Assembly: GCA_937981985.1 (NCBI GenBank)
Contig: CALJNB010000004.1
Coordinates: forward strand, 1-64,000
Length of the DNA: 64,000 nt
Origin: an uncultured bacterium
Lineage (GTDB): Bacteria > Myxococcota_A > Bradymonadia > Bradymonadales > Bradymonadaceae
Reading direction: 5' to 3'
Shown here: positions 42,963 through 52,317 of the stretch, in pieces
How positions within the stretch are numbered: the stretch's first letter is position 1
How the letters are laid out: every line of letters begins with the position of its first letter
Notes under the pieces: model-generated
The model's input: the letters and a program-made list of their open reading frames with translations, nothing else
The model's database searches: none
Told to the model about the DNA's origin: nothing
Program-made: the position numbers and the translations under genes

Positions 42963-44765
42963 CTAATCCAAGATCTGGTCTTCAAGAAGCTCAATTAGGC
43001 TTTCTGCGACGAAGCTGTTTCCAGCCTGATTGAAATGGATGTTGGTGTACCAGTGGATTCCCCATCGTGCGATTCCTTCGGCATCATCAACGATGTTTCC
43101 AACGATATTTCCACGGCGCAAACGAGAGTCCCAAGCGTTTGCTTCTCGCATCTGCGTATGGATGTCCAACATGAAGGTGTCGGGTGAAGAGTTGGCAATT
43201 TGACGAAGTTGTGCGGCATAAGCACTAGACTGAGCGTCAACATCGTAACTATAATGATTAACGTCTGCCCAAACGGCGCTCATTAAAATGATTTCGGCGT
43301 TCGGGTTGTGAACGCGAATCTCGTTAATGAGTCCGCGAATTTGCTGATTAAAATCGGCTGCAGCTGCAGCAAGCGTCGAAAATCTTGCCGTCGCGGGATT
43401 GTGGAAATCGATACGAACATCGTTAACCGTGAAGGCGAGAACGTAAATATCGCCATCGGTAGGCCAGTTATATCCACCGTTTCTGAAGTCACTTGCGCGT
43501 TGATTTCCAACGCCGTTGTTTACAATTTCGATTCGGTTACCGATTGCGTTTTGCACCAAATCACTCCAACGTGTTATTCCTAAGGTTGTGTCGTAAGTAA
43601 TTGCCGTGTTTGAATCGCCAAGGAGCACAACCTTTTTCTTGCCTGTAGCTGTGTGGGTAGCGGTTTGTTCTATACTTGCAACTTCATCCATTACTTCGAT
43701 AGTAACTTCGGAACAGCTTCCCCAGCACGTTCTCGCGCTCGTTACATTGCAACCGGCGTTGCAATGTAGGTCCCATTCGCCACCGCCGCGATTACAAGCA
43801 GGCTGCTTTTTGGCACCACAAGTGTTGTCGTTGTTATCATGAGTTTCTGTATGAATTGGGTCAGCAAAGTTGATGTCTGAAGTGTTTTCATCGGAAGTAT
43901 CATTTTCAGAACTTGCATTGTGCTTTTCGATTTCATGCGGAAGACAGTCTCTCTGTCCCACGCGTCCGCACCAAGCAGGTGTCGAAATTGAAGCGCCATG
44001 GTGGTCTGAATTTGTTGTATTGTCGGAAGTGGTGTCGTTGTTGGTGTTAGTTTGGGTTGCGGCATGTTTTTCGAGCTCATGTGTGTAGCAGTCTCGCTGC
44101 CCTTCACGTCCGCACCAAGCAGGTGTTGAATGTGAAGCCGCAACGTGGTCTGAGTTTGTTGAGTTGTCGGAGTCGGTATGGGTCGCGGCATGCTTCTCGA
44201 GCTCATGCGTATAACAGTCTCGCTGCCCTACACGACCGCACCACGCTGGCGTTTCAGTATTCGAAGTATTGCTCGTGACATTGGAAGAGGGGTTTACTTC
44301 GTTCGGGTTACTGTTTGTACCGGGGTCGGCGAAAGATTCGGCACAACTCCCCCAGCATGTCCTCGCGCTGGTAACATTACAACCTTCGTTGCAAAATAGG
44401 TCCCATTCACCGCCACCTCCATTACACGCAGGTTGTTTCTTCGCGCCACAGCTTATTGTTAGAGATGATGTGTCTGAGGTAGGAGTATCGCGGCTCTGTT
44501 CGTGTGGGTTGTAAGAGATAGCTCCGTCTCCTGTATTTCTTCCCGACGGTACATCATTCTTTTTATTTATTGAGAAGTCATCCGATTTGGAATTTTTTCG
44601 TTTCGGAACGGCAGTATTCTCGACGCCATTTTTATTTTCGTCACCGTTTCGGACTTCAATCTCAACGTTGATTTGGTCGACTAATTCTTCATTCGAATCT
44701 TCAGCGAATTGGCAACTTTGGAAGAATATGCTGAGGATAAGGATAAGGGGGTATCTAAAGTTCAT
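42963..44765 (-). CDS. Cys-module SGNH-hydrolase lipoprotein
   Basis: A 600-residue lipoprotein (lipobox FQSCQ). After an Asp/Asn-rich spacer come Cys modules in the order A, B, B, B, A. Module A is CGAKKQPACNGGGGEWDL plus GCNVTSARTCWGSC; module B is AWCGRVGQRDCYTHELEKH. An SGNH/GDSL-type hydrolase domain begins near residue 376 with VVLLGDSNTAITY (nucleophile Ser in GDSN), followed by AFTVNDVR. The terminal His motif is TNIHFNQAGN; the usual DxxH Asp is Thr. It pairs with a paralog 3.3 kb away. Esterase activity on envelope polysaccharides is plausible; nothing else is known. Confidence 0.75.
   Translation of the reverse strand: MNFRYPLILILSIFFQSCQFAEDSNEELVDQINVEIEVRNGDENKNGVENTAVPKRKNSKSDDFSINKKNDVPSGRNTGDGAISYNPHEQSRDTPTSDTSSLTISCGAKKQPACNGGGGEWDLFCNEGCNVTSARTCWGSCAESFADPGTNSNPNEVNPSSNVTSNTSNTETPAWCGRVGQRDCYTHELEKHAATHTDSDNSTNSDHVAASHSTPAWCGREGQRDCYTHELEKHAATQTNTNNDTTSDNTTNSDHHGASISTPAWCGRVGQRDCLPHEIEKHNASSENDTSDENTSDINFADPIHTETHDNNDNTCGAKKQPACNRGGGEWDLHCNAGCNVTSARTCWGSCSEVTIEVMDEVASIEQTATHTATGKKKVVLLGDSNTAITYDTTLGITRWSDLVQNAIGNRIEIVNNGVGNQRASDFRNGGYNWPTDGDIYVLAFTVNDVRIDFHNPATARFSTLAAAAADFNQQIRGLINEIRVHNPNAEIILMSAVWADVNHYSYDVDAQSSAYAAQLRQIANSSPDTFMLDIHTQMREANAWDSRLRRGNIVGNIVDDAEGIARWGIHWYTNIHFNQAGNSFVAESLIELLEDQILD
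43711..44449 (-). repeat. Five Cys-rich modules in the first SGNH lipoprotein gene
   Basis: Coding repeats. The two A modules lie at about 43711-43822 and 44340-44449 and differ at only a few residues. Three B modules lie between them (about 43928-43980, 44058-44130, 44188-44262), separated by Asp/Asn/Thr/Ser-rich spacers. Order A-B-B-B-A. Confidence 0.7.
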
Positions 44766-45019
44766 TTCATTTACTCAATAATACTGTTAAAAAATTTATA
44801 AAAATTGATAATAAGTCAAACATTCATTCATTCATTGGACGCGGATCTACGAAACTAAAGTAAATAAGTCAAATTTTATTGAAGAAAGTTCTTGCTTTCC
44901 AGATTTAGGTCTAATTTAAAGGGGATAGTCAGCCTTGATACTTCAGGTTGGATTGTTTTTTTACCTATCAAAGAGGCGTTTGACGCAGTCTGAATAGCGG
45001 GTTGTACGGATGAAATTTG

Positions 45020-46363
45020 CTAGTCTATTTCTGAGTTGTGAAGCGGAAATATCAAAGTAAAGCACGCGCCCTTATCGTCGGATTCGACGAAGATATCCCC
45101 ACCCATCGCGGTCATCATTTGGTGAACGATGGCTAAACCAAGTCCGGTTCCTTCACCGGGTTCTTTAGTAGTAAAAAAGGGATCGAATATCTTTTCCAAA
45201 TGTCGATCGGAGATACCTGGACCGTTGTCTGATATCCAAAAATTTGAAAACCCGTTTCTTTCGTCGATTCCGAATCGAAGCGTTTTTTGTTCTTGTGCGC
45301 CGCAAGCATCTACAGCGTTGAGAATAAGGTTAACGAGTATCTGAACCACTTGGGCGGGGACTGCGTGAACAAGATTAGCGTCGATGGTATCTGCGTATTC
45401 GAATTTTACGTCCCGAGATTTGGGGATGGCTTTAACGAGTTCTATGGCTTGATCTAGGCAGGCCTGCAGCGATGTTGGCTTGGGGATTGCGCCGTCTTGG
45501 CGGCTGTAGTCCAGAAGTCCGCCAATGATCACTCGTATGCGTTCTAATTGGCCGGAGACGCGTCGAAGCGCATCGGCACTTTCCCCTTCATCTAAAGATC
45601 CATCTTCCATAAGTTCGATATATCCGGAAACGGCCGCAAGGGGGTTTCCAATTTCGTGCGCGATACCTGCAGCTAATTGCCCAACGCTTGCCAGCTTTTC
45701 AGATCTAACCAGAGAGATTTGCGTGCTTTGTAGAGAACTGTTCGTGTCTTCTAATTCTTTGAGGCGACGTTCTAGTTTGCTTTGATAGTCAGCCAATGCG
45801 TGAAACATTTCGTTGAAGCTTTTTGAGACTTCGCCGAACTCATCGGCCTTATAACCTTCGATCGGCAAAGTGAAATCGCCTCCGGCAGCGCGTACGGCTG
45901 CCAAGCGAATCGCGCGCAAGGGACTCATGACGGCAAATCCAAACCAAGCATAGGGAGCAAAGACGATACCGAGCCCGATTAAGAGAAATACGACTAAGCT
46001 AAAGAGGTATTGTTCTTTACTATTTTTTAAATATCGAACTTCGACGATCAGATCTTTATATCTCCCCGTTATTTTTTTACCGCTATAGTTTTCTTTCTTC
46101 CAGACAAAGTTACCACCACGTGAAACCGAAACTAGATCTCCCGGTTCGGTATCGAAAACCAGATTGTCTCGTTGTTCTAGAGAACGGGCGATATTGTCTG
46201 CGTAGCGTGTTGCAATTGACCTTCGATTATTTTCGACCGTGAATTGGAAAAATAGAAAAAGGAGTATGAGAAAAACGATAACGCCTAGGGCCGAAACTTT
46301 TAGGAAGCGTGAACGCAGTCCGGAAAAGTGCTTCAGATCTGTTCGGTCAGATGTTGGACTCAT
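45020..46363 (-). CDS. Sensor histidine kinase
   Basis: A 447-residue kinase. TM helices at about 25-47 and 120-143 flank a short periplasmic sensor region of about 70 residues. A HAMP domain (about 145-200), a coiled-coil, the H-box ([15 protein letters not shown]), N-box ([15 protein letters not shown]), DNGPGI and [20 protein letters not shown] complete a standard HisKA/HATPase core. No response-regulator gene is adjacent. The start overlaps the prepilin peptidase stop by four bases, so it may control pilus- or secretion-related genes; that link is contextual only. Confidence 0.9.
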   Translation of the reverse strand: MSPTSDRTDLKHFSGLRSRFLKVSALGVIVFLILLFLFFQFTVENNRRSIATRYADNIARSLEQRDNLVFDTEPGDLVSVSRGGNFVWKKENYSGKKITGRYKDLIVEVRYLKNSKEQYLFSLVVFLLIGLGIVFAPYAWFGFAVMSPLRAIRLAAVRAAGGDFTLPIEGYKADEFGEVSKSFNEMFHALADYQSKLERRLKELEDTNSSLQSTQISLVRSEKLASVGQLAAGIAHEIGNPLAAVSGYIELMEDGSLDEGESADALRRVSGQLERIRVIIGGLLDYSRQDGAIPKPTSLQACLDQAIELVKAIPKSRDVKFEYADTIDANLVHAVPAQVVQILVNLILNAVDACGAQEQKTLRFGIDERNGFSNFWISDNGPGISDRHLEKIFDPFFTTKEPGEGTGLGLAIVHQMMTAMGGDIFVESDDKGACFTLIFPLHNSEID

Positions 46364-47340
46364 AAATACAATAAGACCATATTTATTTCGGGAGGTAGGA
46401 GGTGTCCAAATAACATGAATTCAGCGCCCGCCAGTGCGAGAAAGGGGCCGAAGGGAATGGCTGCCATACCAAAACCTCCATCGTCTTCTTCGGTCTCCGA
46501 GTCCTTATCTGTTTCTTTTGGAGGTCCATTATCTTCTTCATCTTCATCATCTTCAGCAAAAACCTCATCAATATTTCGGAGAAAGTTTGGTTTTATGAGG
46601 TAAGCCAGGCCTGCTGCGATAAGCCCTTGCATGCTAGCAGCAAATAAAATGAAGATTAGGGCTGGCCAGCCAAGCCATGCTCCTAGCATCGCCATTAAGG
46701 TGACATCGCCACCTCCCATTCCCTGCACGTTTCTAACGCTAAAATATAATTGAATAATAAGTATTATGAAAAGACCGCCGACGAGCCATCCTATGATGCT
46801 TATCATCGGCGTCACTGGCGGCCAGAAAAAGGTCTGATAGCCTTCACCAAAACCGGCTTTAAGAATCCAGGGTGACGCTAATCCTAATGCCATACCTGGG
46901 AAGGTGAGCTCGTGTGGAATAATGAGGTGTTCTAGGTCAATAGCTGTAATTGCGATAAGAATTACAAAAAATAGGAACCGTAAGGCGACCAATGCTGCTA
47001 CCGGCCAGATTGGAATATCATACCCATCTAGAAGAGGGTGGGTATGTTTCCACCAAAGCCCGGCGGCGATGAGGCCTGTGAAAATTTCCATCGCGGCGTA
47101 ACGAAACGAATAGCCGGACTTACATGTTCTGCATTTTCCGCCGAGAATAAACCACGAGAGTATAGGTATGTTGTCATAGAAACGGATCGGAGTTTCGCAC
47201 GATCCGCATCGGCTCGGGGGGTGGGATAAGGACATTTCGAGCGGAAGCCGATAAATGACGACGTTAAGAAAACTACCAATACAGGCTCCTACTAAAAAGG
47301 AAACCACGAGGCCGTACCAAAATAAAATTACGGGTGTCAT
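46360..47340 (-). CDS. pilD: Prepilin peptidase (leader peptidase/methyltransferase)
   Basis: A 326-residue inner-membrane aspartic protease with about eight TM helices that cleaves and N-methylates type IV prepilins and type II pseudopilins. Two CxxC pairs are present (CGSCETP and CRTCKSG), as are both catalytic Asp regions (AITAIDLEHLIIP and GMGGGDVTL). A 35-residue highly acidic loop (AEDDEDEEDNG core) is inserted between late TM helices, which is unusual. It sits between the histidine kinase and a small membrane protein gene. Confidence 0.9.
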   Translation of the reverse strand: MTPVILFWYGLVVSFLVGACIGSFLNVVIYRLPLEMSLSHPPSRCGSCETPIRFYDNIPILSWFILGGKCRTCKSGYSFRYAAMEIFTGLIAAGLWWKHTHPLLDGYDIPIWPVAALVALRFLFFVILIAITAIDLEHLIIPHELTFPGMALGLASPWILKAGFGEGYQTFFWPPVTPMISIIGWLVGGLFIILIIQLYFSVRNVQGMGGGDVTLMAMLGAWLGWPALIFILFAASMQGLIAAGLAYLIKPNFLRNIDEVFAEDDEDEEDNGPPKETDKDSETEEDDGGFGMAAIPFGPFLALAGAEFMLFGHLLPPEINMVLLYL

Positions 47341-47892
47341 TTATTTCTTCTCTCTATAGCCGCGACCGAAAAATGCGAAATGTGATAAAATAGTGATAGA
47401 TGCAAGCATCGTTAAAATTGCACTAATCCACAATGAAAAATCGGCATCACGCAAAATCAGTCCGTCCGGACCGGGGCCATATTGTGCTGCGGCTTTATCT
47501 ATGCAGAAAAAAGCAATGATGATTGAGAGGGAAAAGATCGCAAACATCGACGACCACCACAATAACTGGCGATGGTACTTAAACGATACGCCGTAGAACC
47601 AGGTCCAAATATAGAGAATGAACCAGCAGCTACCGATCGACCAAGGCGTCCATTCGGGATTGTTGAATGAAAAGAGGACGGCTATAGCGCCGGCTATGAT
47701 GTTAAAAATCATCGACGGGAAGATGAAATAGTTCGCAGGAAAGCGCCCTTGAAGGAGGCGCGCTCGAGGTTGGGCCGATGTTGCGTCGACCTCTCCTAGA
47801 ACAACTATAGCTAGTTCTTGAGAAGTTTCGGGGTCAGCCTCAGGTTTAAGGGCGGCTGGGGGAAGGTCGGGATGTTTTGATTGTTCTGTCAA
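47341..47892 (-). CDS. Multi-pass membrane protein
   Basis: A 183-residue protein with a soluble Pro/Glu-rich N-terminus of about 50 residues and four TM helices (for example FPSMIFNIIAGAIAVLF and AILTMLASITILSHFAFF). I do not recognise a family. It is directly upstream of the prepilin peptidase with no gap and may be co-transcribed with it. Confidence 0.6.
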   Translation of the reverse strand: MTEQSKHPDLPPAALKPEADPETSQELAIVVLGEVDATSAQPRARLLQGRFPANYFIFPSMIFNIIAGAIAVLFSFNNPEWTPWSIGSCWFILYIWTWFYGVSFKYHRQLLWWSSMFAIFSLSIIIAFFCIDKAAAQYGPGPDGLILRDADFSLWISAILTMLASITILSHFAFFGRGYREKK

Positions 47893-48033
47893 ATTGCGTT
47901 TGCGCGTAAGGCCAGTTCACACCCTACGACAATGACGGAGTCTGGAAAACATCGGATTTCATTTGCGTGGCTACTTTTAGTAGCGTCTGCGTTTCGCGGG
48001 GACGACGGGCTGTAGTCGATTTAGGATTTAAAT

Positions 48034-49743
48034 TTATCGGACCAGCGTTGAAAGGAGAGACGTTAAGCGGGTTGCGACAAAGGTATTTCCATTTTGGTTG
48101 AAATGTATATTCGTATACCAACTCACCCCAAACTGACGGACACCCGCGGCATCGCTATTTGCGTTACCAATACTGCCGTCTCTTCGAACCCGTGAATTCC
48201 AAGCTCCGGCGCTTCTCATATCGTTAAATATGTCCAACATGTGAACATTTGATGCTGCGTTAGCGATTCGATGGAGCTGGTTGGTGTAAATATCGGTCCC
48301 AGCATCAACATCGTAGCTATATTTTCCAACACTATATCCTGCCCAAACGGCGCTCATGAGGACGATTTTTGCATGAGGACTATTTCGCAGGATTTCCTCA
48401 ATTAAGTTGCGAATATTTCGGTCGAATCCAAGCACCGTCGTTTCAGGCGGGATACCGGTAATGAAAGAATCTCGACGAACATCGTTAACGGTAAACCCAA
48501 TCACGTAGATATCACCATCTTTGGGCCAGCCGAATCCGTTATTCAGGAAGTCTTCTGCACGTTGGTTACCTCGACCGAAGTTTACAATATTTACTTTATT
48601 GCCCATCGAATTCTGAACCTGGTCACTCCAACGGGTTATGCCCACGCTGCTTGCGTAAGTGATCGCCGTATTTGAATCGCCAAGTAAAACGACTTTCTTT
48701 GTGCCGTTGGAATTATGAACCGGCGTGTTATTGTTGTTCGTATTATTGGGATTATTGTTGAGTTCGTGCGGATAACAAGTTCGTTGCCCGACGCGTCCGC
48801 ACCATGCCGGAATAGATGTTATCGGGGTGGTCGTTTCACTTGAGTTTGTGGATGGAAGTTCGTGAGCATAACAAGCACGCTGTCCTGGACCTCCGCACCA
48901 AGCAGGTGTTGAATTTCCAGTATTCGAAGTACTTCCATTTGTATTCCCATTGGAGGTTCCGTCGCTCGAACAGTTCCCATAACACTTTCGATCACTTCCA
49001 GCAGAACAACCCGAGTTGCATTCGAGATCCCAAGCTTGTGGACCGGTTACGCAGGCCAACTGTCGAAGTCCGCCACAGGCGTTTCCCGGATTAGAGCTAA
49101 CCGGAGTGACCGGTTTACCCGTTTGGGAGCAGCTGCCATAACATTTTTTATCGCTTCCGGCAGAACAGCCGCTACTACATTCTAGATCCCATGGTTTTGG
49201 TCCAATCACGCAAGCAAGCTGTCTGAGCCCACCACACATATTTGAGTTACTGTTGTTTCCTGCCTCTGGCACACTGATATTGGAATTAGTTTCAGCACAA
49301 CTTCCGTAACATTTTTTGTCGCTTCCGACCCGACATCCTTCCGTACAATAGAAGTCCCATTCGCCGCCTCCACCGTTACATGCAGGTTGTCTGCGTAGTC
49401 CACAGTTATCAACATAAGCTTCGTATGCGGTTTCTGAAACTTCATCGAAAAGAACTTCAGAACTTATTTGTCGTCGAGAAAAATCGATTTTCTGACTAAA
49501 CGCATTATCGCCTATGATTAAGTTCTCTTCTGGATACCCATTTAGACGGTTTTCGACGTTGACATTAAAACGTTCGTCTTCGTTATCAGTCGAGTTATCG
49601 ATTTCGTTGTCGATACTCGTGCTACTTTCTTCATTTGGCCAGGTTGTTTCGTCAGACGACCCATCGCTGGCCTCATCAGCAAGTTGGCAGTGCACAAGAA
49701 AGAGGCAGAGAATAAGGGAGTAAAATTTAGTATTTTTCATCAT
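48034..49743 (-). CDS. Cys-module SGNH-hydrolase lipoprotein (paralog)
   Basis: A 569-residue lipoprotein (lipobox LVHCQ) with the same plan as the protein encoded at 42963-44765. It has an acidic Ser/Asp/Asn spacer, three A modules (QPACNGGGGEWDFYC, then two CGGLRQLACV variants, each ending GSDKKCYGSC or close), and two B modules (AWCGGPGQRACYAHEL, AWCGRVGQRTCYPHEL). An SGNH domain starts near residue 350 (VVLLGDSNTAITYASS). The terminal His motif again lacks Asp three residues before (TNIHFNQNGN). Start has two ATG codons; the first is listed. Confidence 0.75.
   Translation of the reverse strand: MMKNTKFYSLILCLFLVHCQLADEASDGSSDETTWPNEESSTSIDNEIDNSTDNEDERFNVNVENRLNGYPEENLIIGDNAFSQKIDFSRRQISSEVLFDEVSETAYEAYVDNCGLRRQPACNGGGGEWDFYCTEGCRVGSDKKCYGSCAETNSNISVPEAGNNSNSNMCGGLRQLACVIGPKPWDLECSSGCSAGSDKKCYGSCSQTGKPVTPVSSNPGNACGGLRQLACVTGPQAWDLECNSGCSAGSDRKCYGNCSSDGTSNGNTNGSTSNTGNSTPAWCGGPGQRACYAHELPSTNSSETTTPITSIPAWCGRVGQRTCYPHELNNNPNNTNNNNTPVHNSNGTKKVVLLGDSNTAITYASSVGITRWSDQVQNSMGNKVNIVNFGRGNQRAEDFLNNGFGWPKDGDIYVIGFTVNDVRRDSFITGIPPETTVLGFDRNIRNLIEEILRNSPHAKIVLMSAVWAGYSVGKYSYDVDAGTDIYTNQLHRIANAASNVHMLDIFNDMRSAGAWNSRVRRDGSIGNANSDAAGVRQFGVSWYTNIHFNQNGNTFVATRLTSLLSTLVR
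48761..49400 (-). repeat. Five Cys-rich modules in the second SGNH lipoprotein gene
   Basis: Coding repeats. Three A modules (about 49302-49400, 49131-49237, 48972-49083) and two B modules (about 48851-48908, 48761-48816). The A modules end in CYGSC or CYGNC, and all are separated by Asn/Ser/Thr-rich linkers. Confidence 0.65.
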
Positions 49744-50108
49744 TCGGACCGCTCTAATTTTTTGGAAAGCTCAATTAGCTAAACATTTGGTGGCCCGTTT
49801 AGTAAATTACGAAGATAAAGTCTAGTCTTTTTCTTATGCCTAGAACAATACTTTAGGTCGGCGAATATCAGATTCGTTCGTCATTCTTCCTATTCAATGA
49901 GTCCACGTTTGGCTCCGAAATTGGAGACAAAGTTTCAAATGGAAGCAAGGACTGTTAAATCCGACTACTAGGGTTGCTGAGTTCGCAGAATTAAATCTTT
50001 TGGCTGTAAGGCTTGCTGTTCTTTGCAGTCGGTTCAAAATTCTATACTTTTAATAGATCCAAAATACCCACCATTCGTTTTAAGAAGTACGACCATCTAG
50101 GAGAAGAA
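49744..50108 (+). other. Divergent promoter region, no gene seen
   Basis: About 365 AT-rich bases between the divergent SGNH lipoprotein and vWA genes. TATACT (50043-50048) is a possible -10 for the vWA gene, but no clear -35 was found at the right distance. No RNA gene was recognised. Confidence 0.4.
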
Positions 50109-51830
50109 ATGAAAAATAACAAAAAGTTAGTACTATCTGCAATCGCACTCGCCGGCGCTTTAAGCTGTAACAAATCGGGCCCTTCGGAATCAGCGTCTGT
50201 CGTCAAAGCATCGCCAGCCGATCGGGAAAAAAAGGAAATTCAGGCAGTCGAAGAAGTGAGTGCTCCGCGTGAGGGCGCGAGTCTCAGCGATGATATTCGT
50301 ATCGGAAGTGGGCGTGGCAACGGTATTAGAACGTCTAAGGCGGCACCCGAAATGCAGAAAACCAATCCTATGAAGAAAATGAAATCTAAGGGTGGTGTGG
50401 GCCCGAAGGGCGCTTTTGGTTCTGACCCTACCGGAAAAAGAAGTCGCGTCGAACACACGGAACGAGTCGACCGAGCTACGAATACAGAAGGATATAAAGA
50501 TCACGGAGTGAATCCACTCACTAAAACCGTCGATGATAAGTTTTCGACTTTTTCTATCGATGTCGATACAGCTAGCTACTCGATTTCGCGAAAAAAGTTG
50601 AATGCTGGAATTATGCCTCCGCCGGCGTCAGTTCGAGTTGAAGAATTTGTAAATTATTTTAAATACGACTATCCCTCACCCGAAGAAGGAGCATTCGCTG
50701 TTCATCTTGAGGGGGCTCCAAGTCCCTTTGTGGCCAACGGCGGCGATTACATTATGCGAGTCGGCGTTCAGGGCAAAAAATTGAAAAAAGCTGAGCGTAA
50801 ACCGGTTCATCTTACCTTTTTAGTTGATGTTTCAGGTTCGATGTCGGCAGCAGATAAGTTACCACTTGCTCAAACAGCGATGCACATTTTGGTCGATAAT
50901 TTAAAAGAGGGAGACAGCATTGCCTTGTCGACCTATGCCGGACACACAGCGGAGGTTCTTGCCCCGACTGGAATCCAAAGCCGAGAAAAGATTAAGAAAG
51001 CAATTGATAGTCTGACTTCAGGTGGTGGTACGGGCATGTCTTCTGGAATGGAGTCGGCTTACAAATCGGCGATGAAAAATTTCCAGAAAAAGCACGTAAA
51101 TCGAGTTATTATTCTGTCGGATGGGGACGCAAATATTGGACCCAAGTCCCATAACGAAATTTTGAGCCGTATTAAGCATTTCGCCGATGAAGGTGTCACA
51201 CTTTCAACAATTGGCCTTGGTATGGGCAATTATAAAGATACGATGATGGAACAGCTAGCGAATAAAGGTAACGGAAATTACTATTATATCGATACGGCGA
51301 AAGAAGCGAAAAAGGTATTCGGAGAACAACTCGACGGAACCTTACAGGTCATCGCTAAAGACGTAAAAATTCAGGTCGAATTCGATTCTAATAAAGTCCA
51401 ATCCTATCGTCTTATCGGGTACGAAAATCGCGAGATCGCCGATGAAGATTTCAGAAATGATCGTGTTGATGCCGGGGAAATCGGTGCTGGCCATTCGGTC
51501 ACGGCGCTATACGCACTTAAGCTTACGAAAGCTGCGACAGGGAAGCTTGCAACCGTCCGTGTTCGTGCCAAGAAGCCGAATGGACAAAAGGCATCTGAGC
51601 TTGCTTTTGATTTGAACCGTTCTGCGATACGGGACACTCTAGCAAGTGCGAGTAAAGATTTTCAGTTTCAAATGGGTGTGGTTGAGTTCGCTGAAGTGTT
51701 GAGAAAGAGTCCTTACGCCGAAGGATTAACGCTTGCACTGGTACAGGAAATTATTAATCCTGTTCTTGCAGGGAAAGAAGATCGCATTGAGTTTTCGAAT
51801 CTTCTCAAAAAAGCAATCAGTCTGAAGTAA
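50109..51830 (+). CDS. von Willebrand A lipoprotein (YfbK type)
   Basis: A 573-residue lipoprotein (lipobox GALSC). I chose ATG 50109 because AGGAG precedes it and a signal peptide follows; the frame extends upstream to 50013 without meaning. After a basic linker comes the YfbK N-terminal domain (TFSIDVDTASYS), then the vWA domain (about 200-370) with intact MIDAS DVSGSMS and the helix GGTGMSSGMES. The C-terminal DUF3520-like region completes the architecture. Family members are envelope proteins of unknown function. No vWA partner gene is adjacent. Confidence 0.85.
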   Translation: MKNNKKLVLSAIALAGALSCNKSGPSESASVVKASPADREKKEIQAVEEVSAPREGASLSDDIRIGSGRGNGIRTSKAAPEMQKTNPMKKMKSKGGVGPKGAFGSDPTGKRSRVEHTERVDRATNTEGYKDHGVNPLTKTVDDKFSTFSIDVDTASYSISRKKLNAGIMPPPASVRVEEFVNYFKYDYPSPEEGAFAVHLEGAPSPFVANGGDYIMRVGVQGKKLKKAERKPVHLTFLVDVSGSMSAADKLPLAQTAMHILVDNLKEGDSIALSTYAGHTAEVLAPTGIQSREKIKKAIDSLTSGGGTGMSSGMESAYKSAMKNFQKKHVNRVIILSDGDANIGPKSHNEILSRIKHFADEGVTLSTIGLGMGNYKDTMMEQLANKGNGNYYYIDTAKEAKKVFGEQLDGTLQVIAKDVKIQVEFDSNKVQSYRLIGYENREIADEDFRNDRVDAGEIGAGHSVTALYALKLTKAATGKLATVRVRAKKPNGQKASELAFDLNRSAIRDTLASASKDFQFQMGVVEFAEVLRKSPYAEGLTLALVQEIINPVLAGKEDRIEFSNLLKKAISLK

Positions 51831-51832
51831 CT

Positions 51833-52300
51833 TTATTCAAAAATTGAAAGCGTCACACTTGCTTCAGTTTCTTCGGCGAAGTTGTTTTGTTCTGTTTGAT
51901 AAATAAATATACCTGAACACCAGATTACAAGTGTAACCCCGTAGATTGCCAATAACGCGGGAGAGTCTTCTCCTATTTCCAACGCTCCCATTAACATTCC
52001 CATTCCAATGAACAATATTATGGGTGAGGCGGCAATTAGTCCAATCAGACCCGCCTTGGGTTTATGATCATCGGAGCGGGCCTTGTACCAGTTATCGATT
52101 ATTTTTTGATTTCTGTATGGGATGTAGAGTAACCAAGGAGAACATCCAATCAAGATTAAAATGATATCTAAGCCGGGCTTGAGATTTGCACCTGTTTTTT
52201 GCTTCAATTCTGAGGTTGTTTTGTAGGCGTATATATACAGATAGATGCTAAAGGTTAAAAACATCAACAGAATAACAATAAGAGGATTCCGCTTTTTCAT
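51833..52300 (-). CDS. DUF4234-like membrane protein
   Basis: A 155-residue protein with three or four TM helices. FSIYLYIYAYKTTSEL and the later YIPYRNQKIIDN fit the DUF4234 pattern. ATG 52300 is used; the longer frame to 52726 overlaps the kinase gene in another frame and is not credible. It follows the kinase-FGE gene by 17 bases on the same strand and may be co-expressed with it. Confidence 0.6.
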   Translation of the reverse strand: MKKRNPLIVILLMFLTFSIYLYIYAYKTTSELKQKTGANLKPGLDIILILIGCSPWLLYIPYRNQKIIDNWYKARSDDHKPKAGLIGLIAASPIILFIGMGMLMGALEIGEDSPALLAIYGVTLVIWCSGIFIYQTEQNNFAEETEASVTLSIFE

Positions 52301-52317
52301 TTTCAAGTTCCGATTAT

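Noticed and set aside
43711-44449. Regular repeats that could be mistaken for a CRISPR array
   Set aside because: Repeats are in frame, diverge at synonymous sites and encode Cys modules of one protein.
44821-44836. Four tandem copies of CATT upstream of the first SGNH gene
   Set aside because: Short, AT-rich and without a second signal of phase variation. It is not in the coding region and may not be in the promoter.
47970-47984. Inverted repeat GCTAC/GTAGC after the second SGNH gene
   Set aside because: Five base pairs with no T-tract on either strand; too weak to call a terminator.
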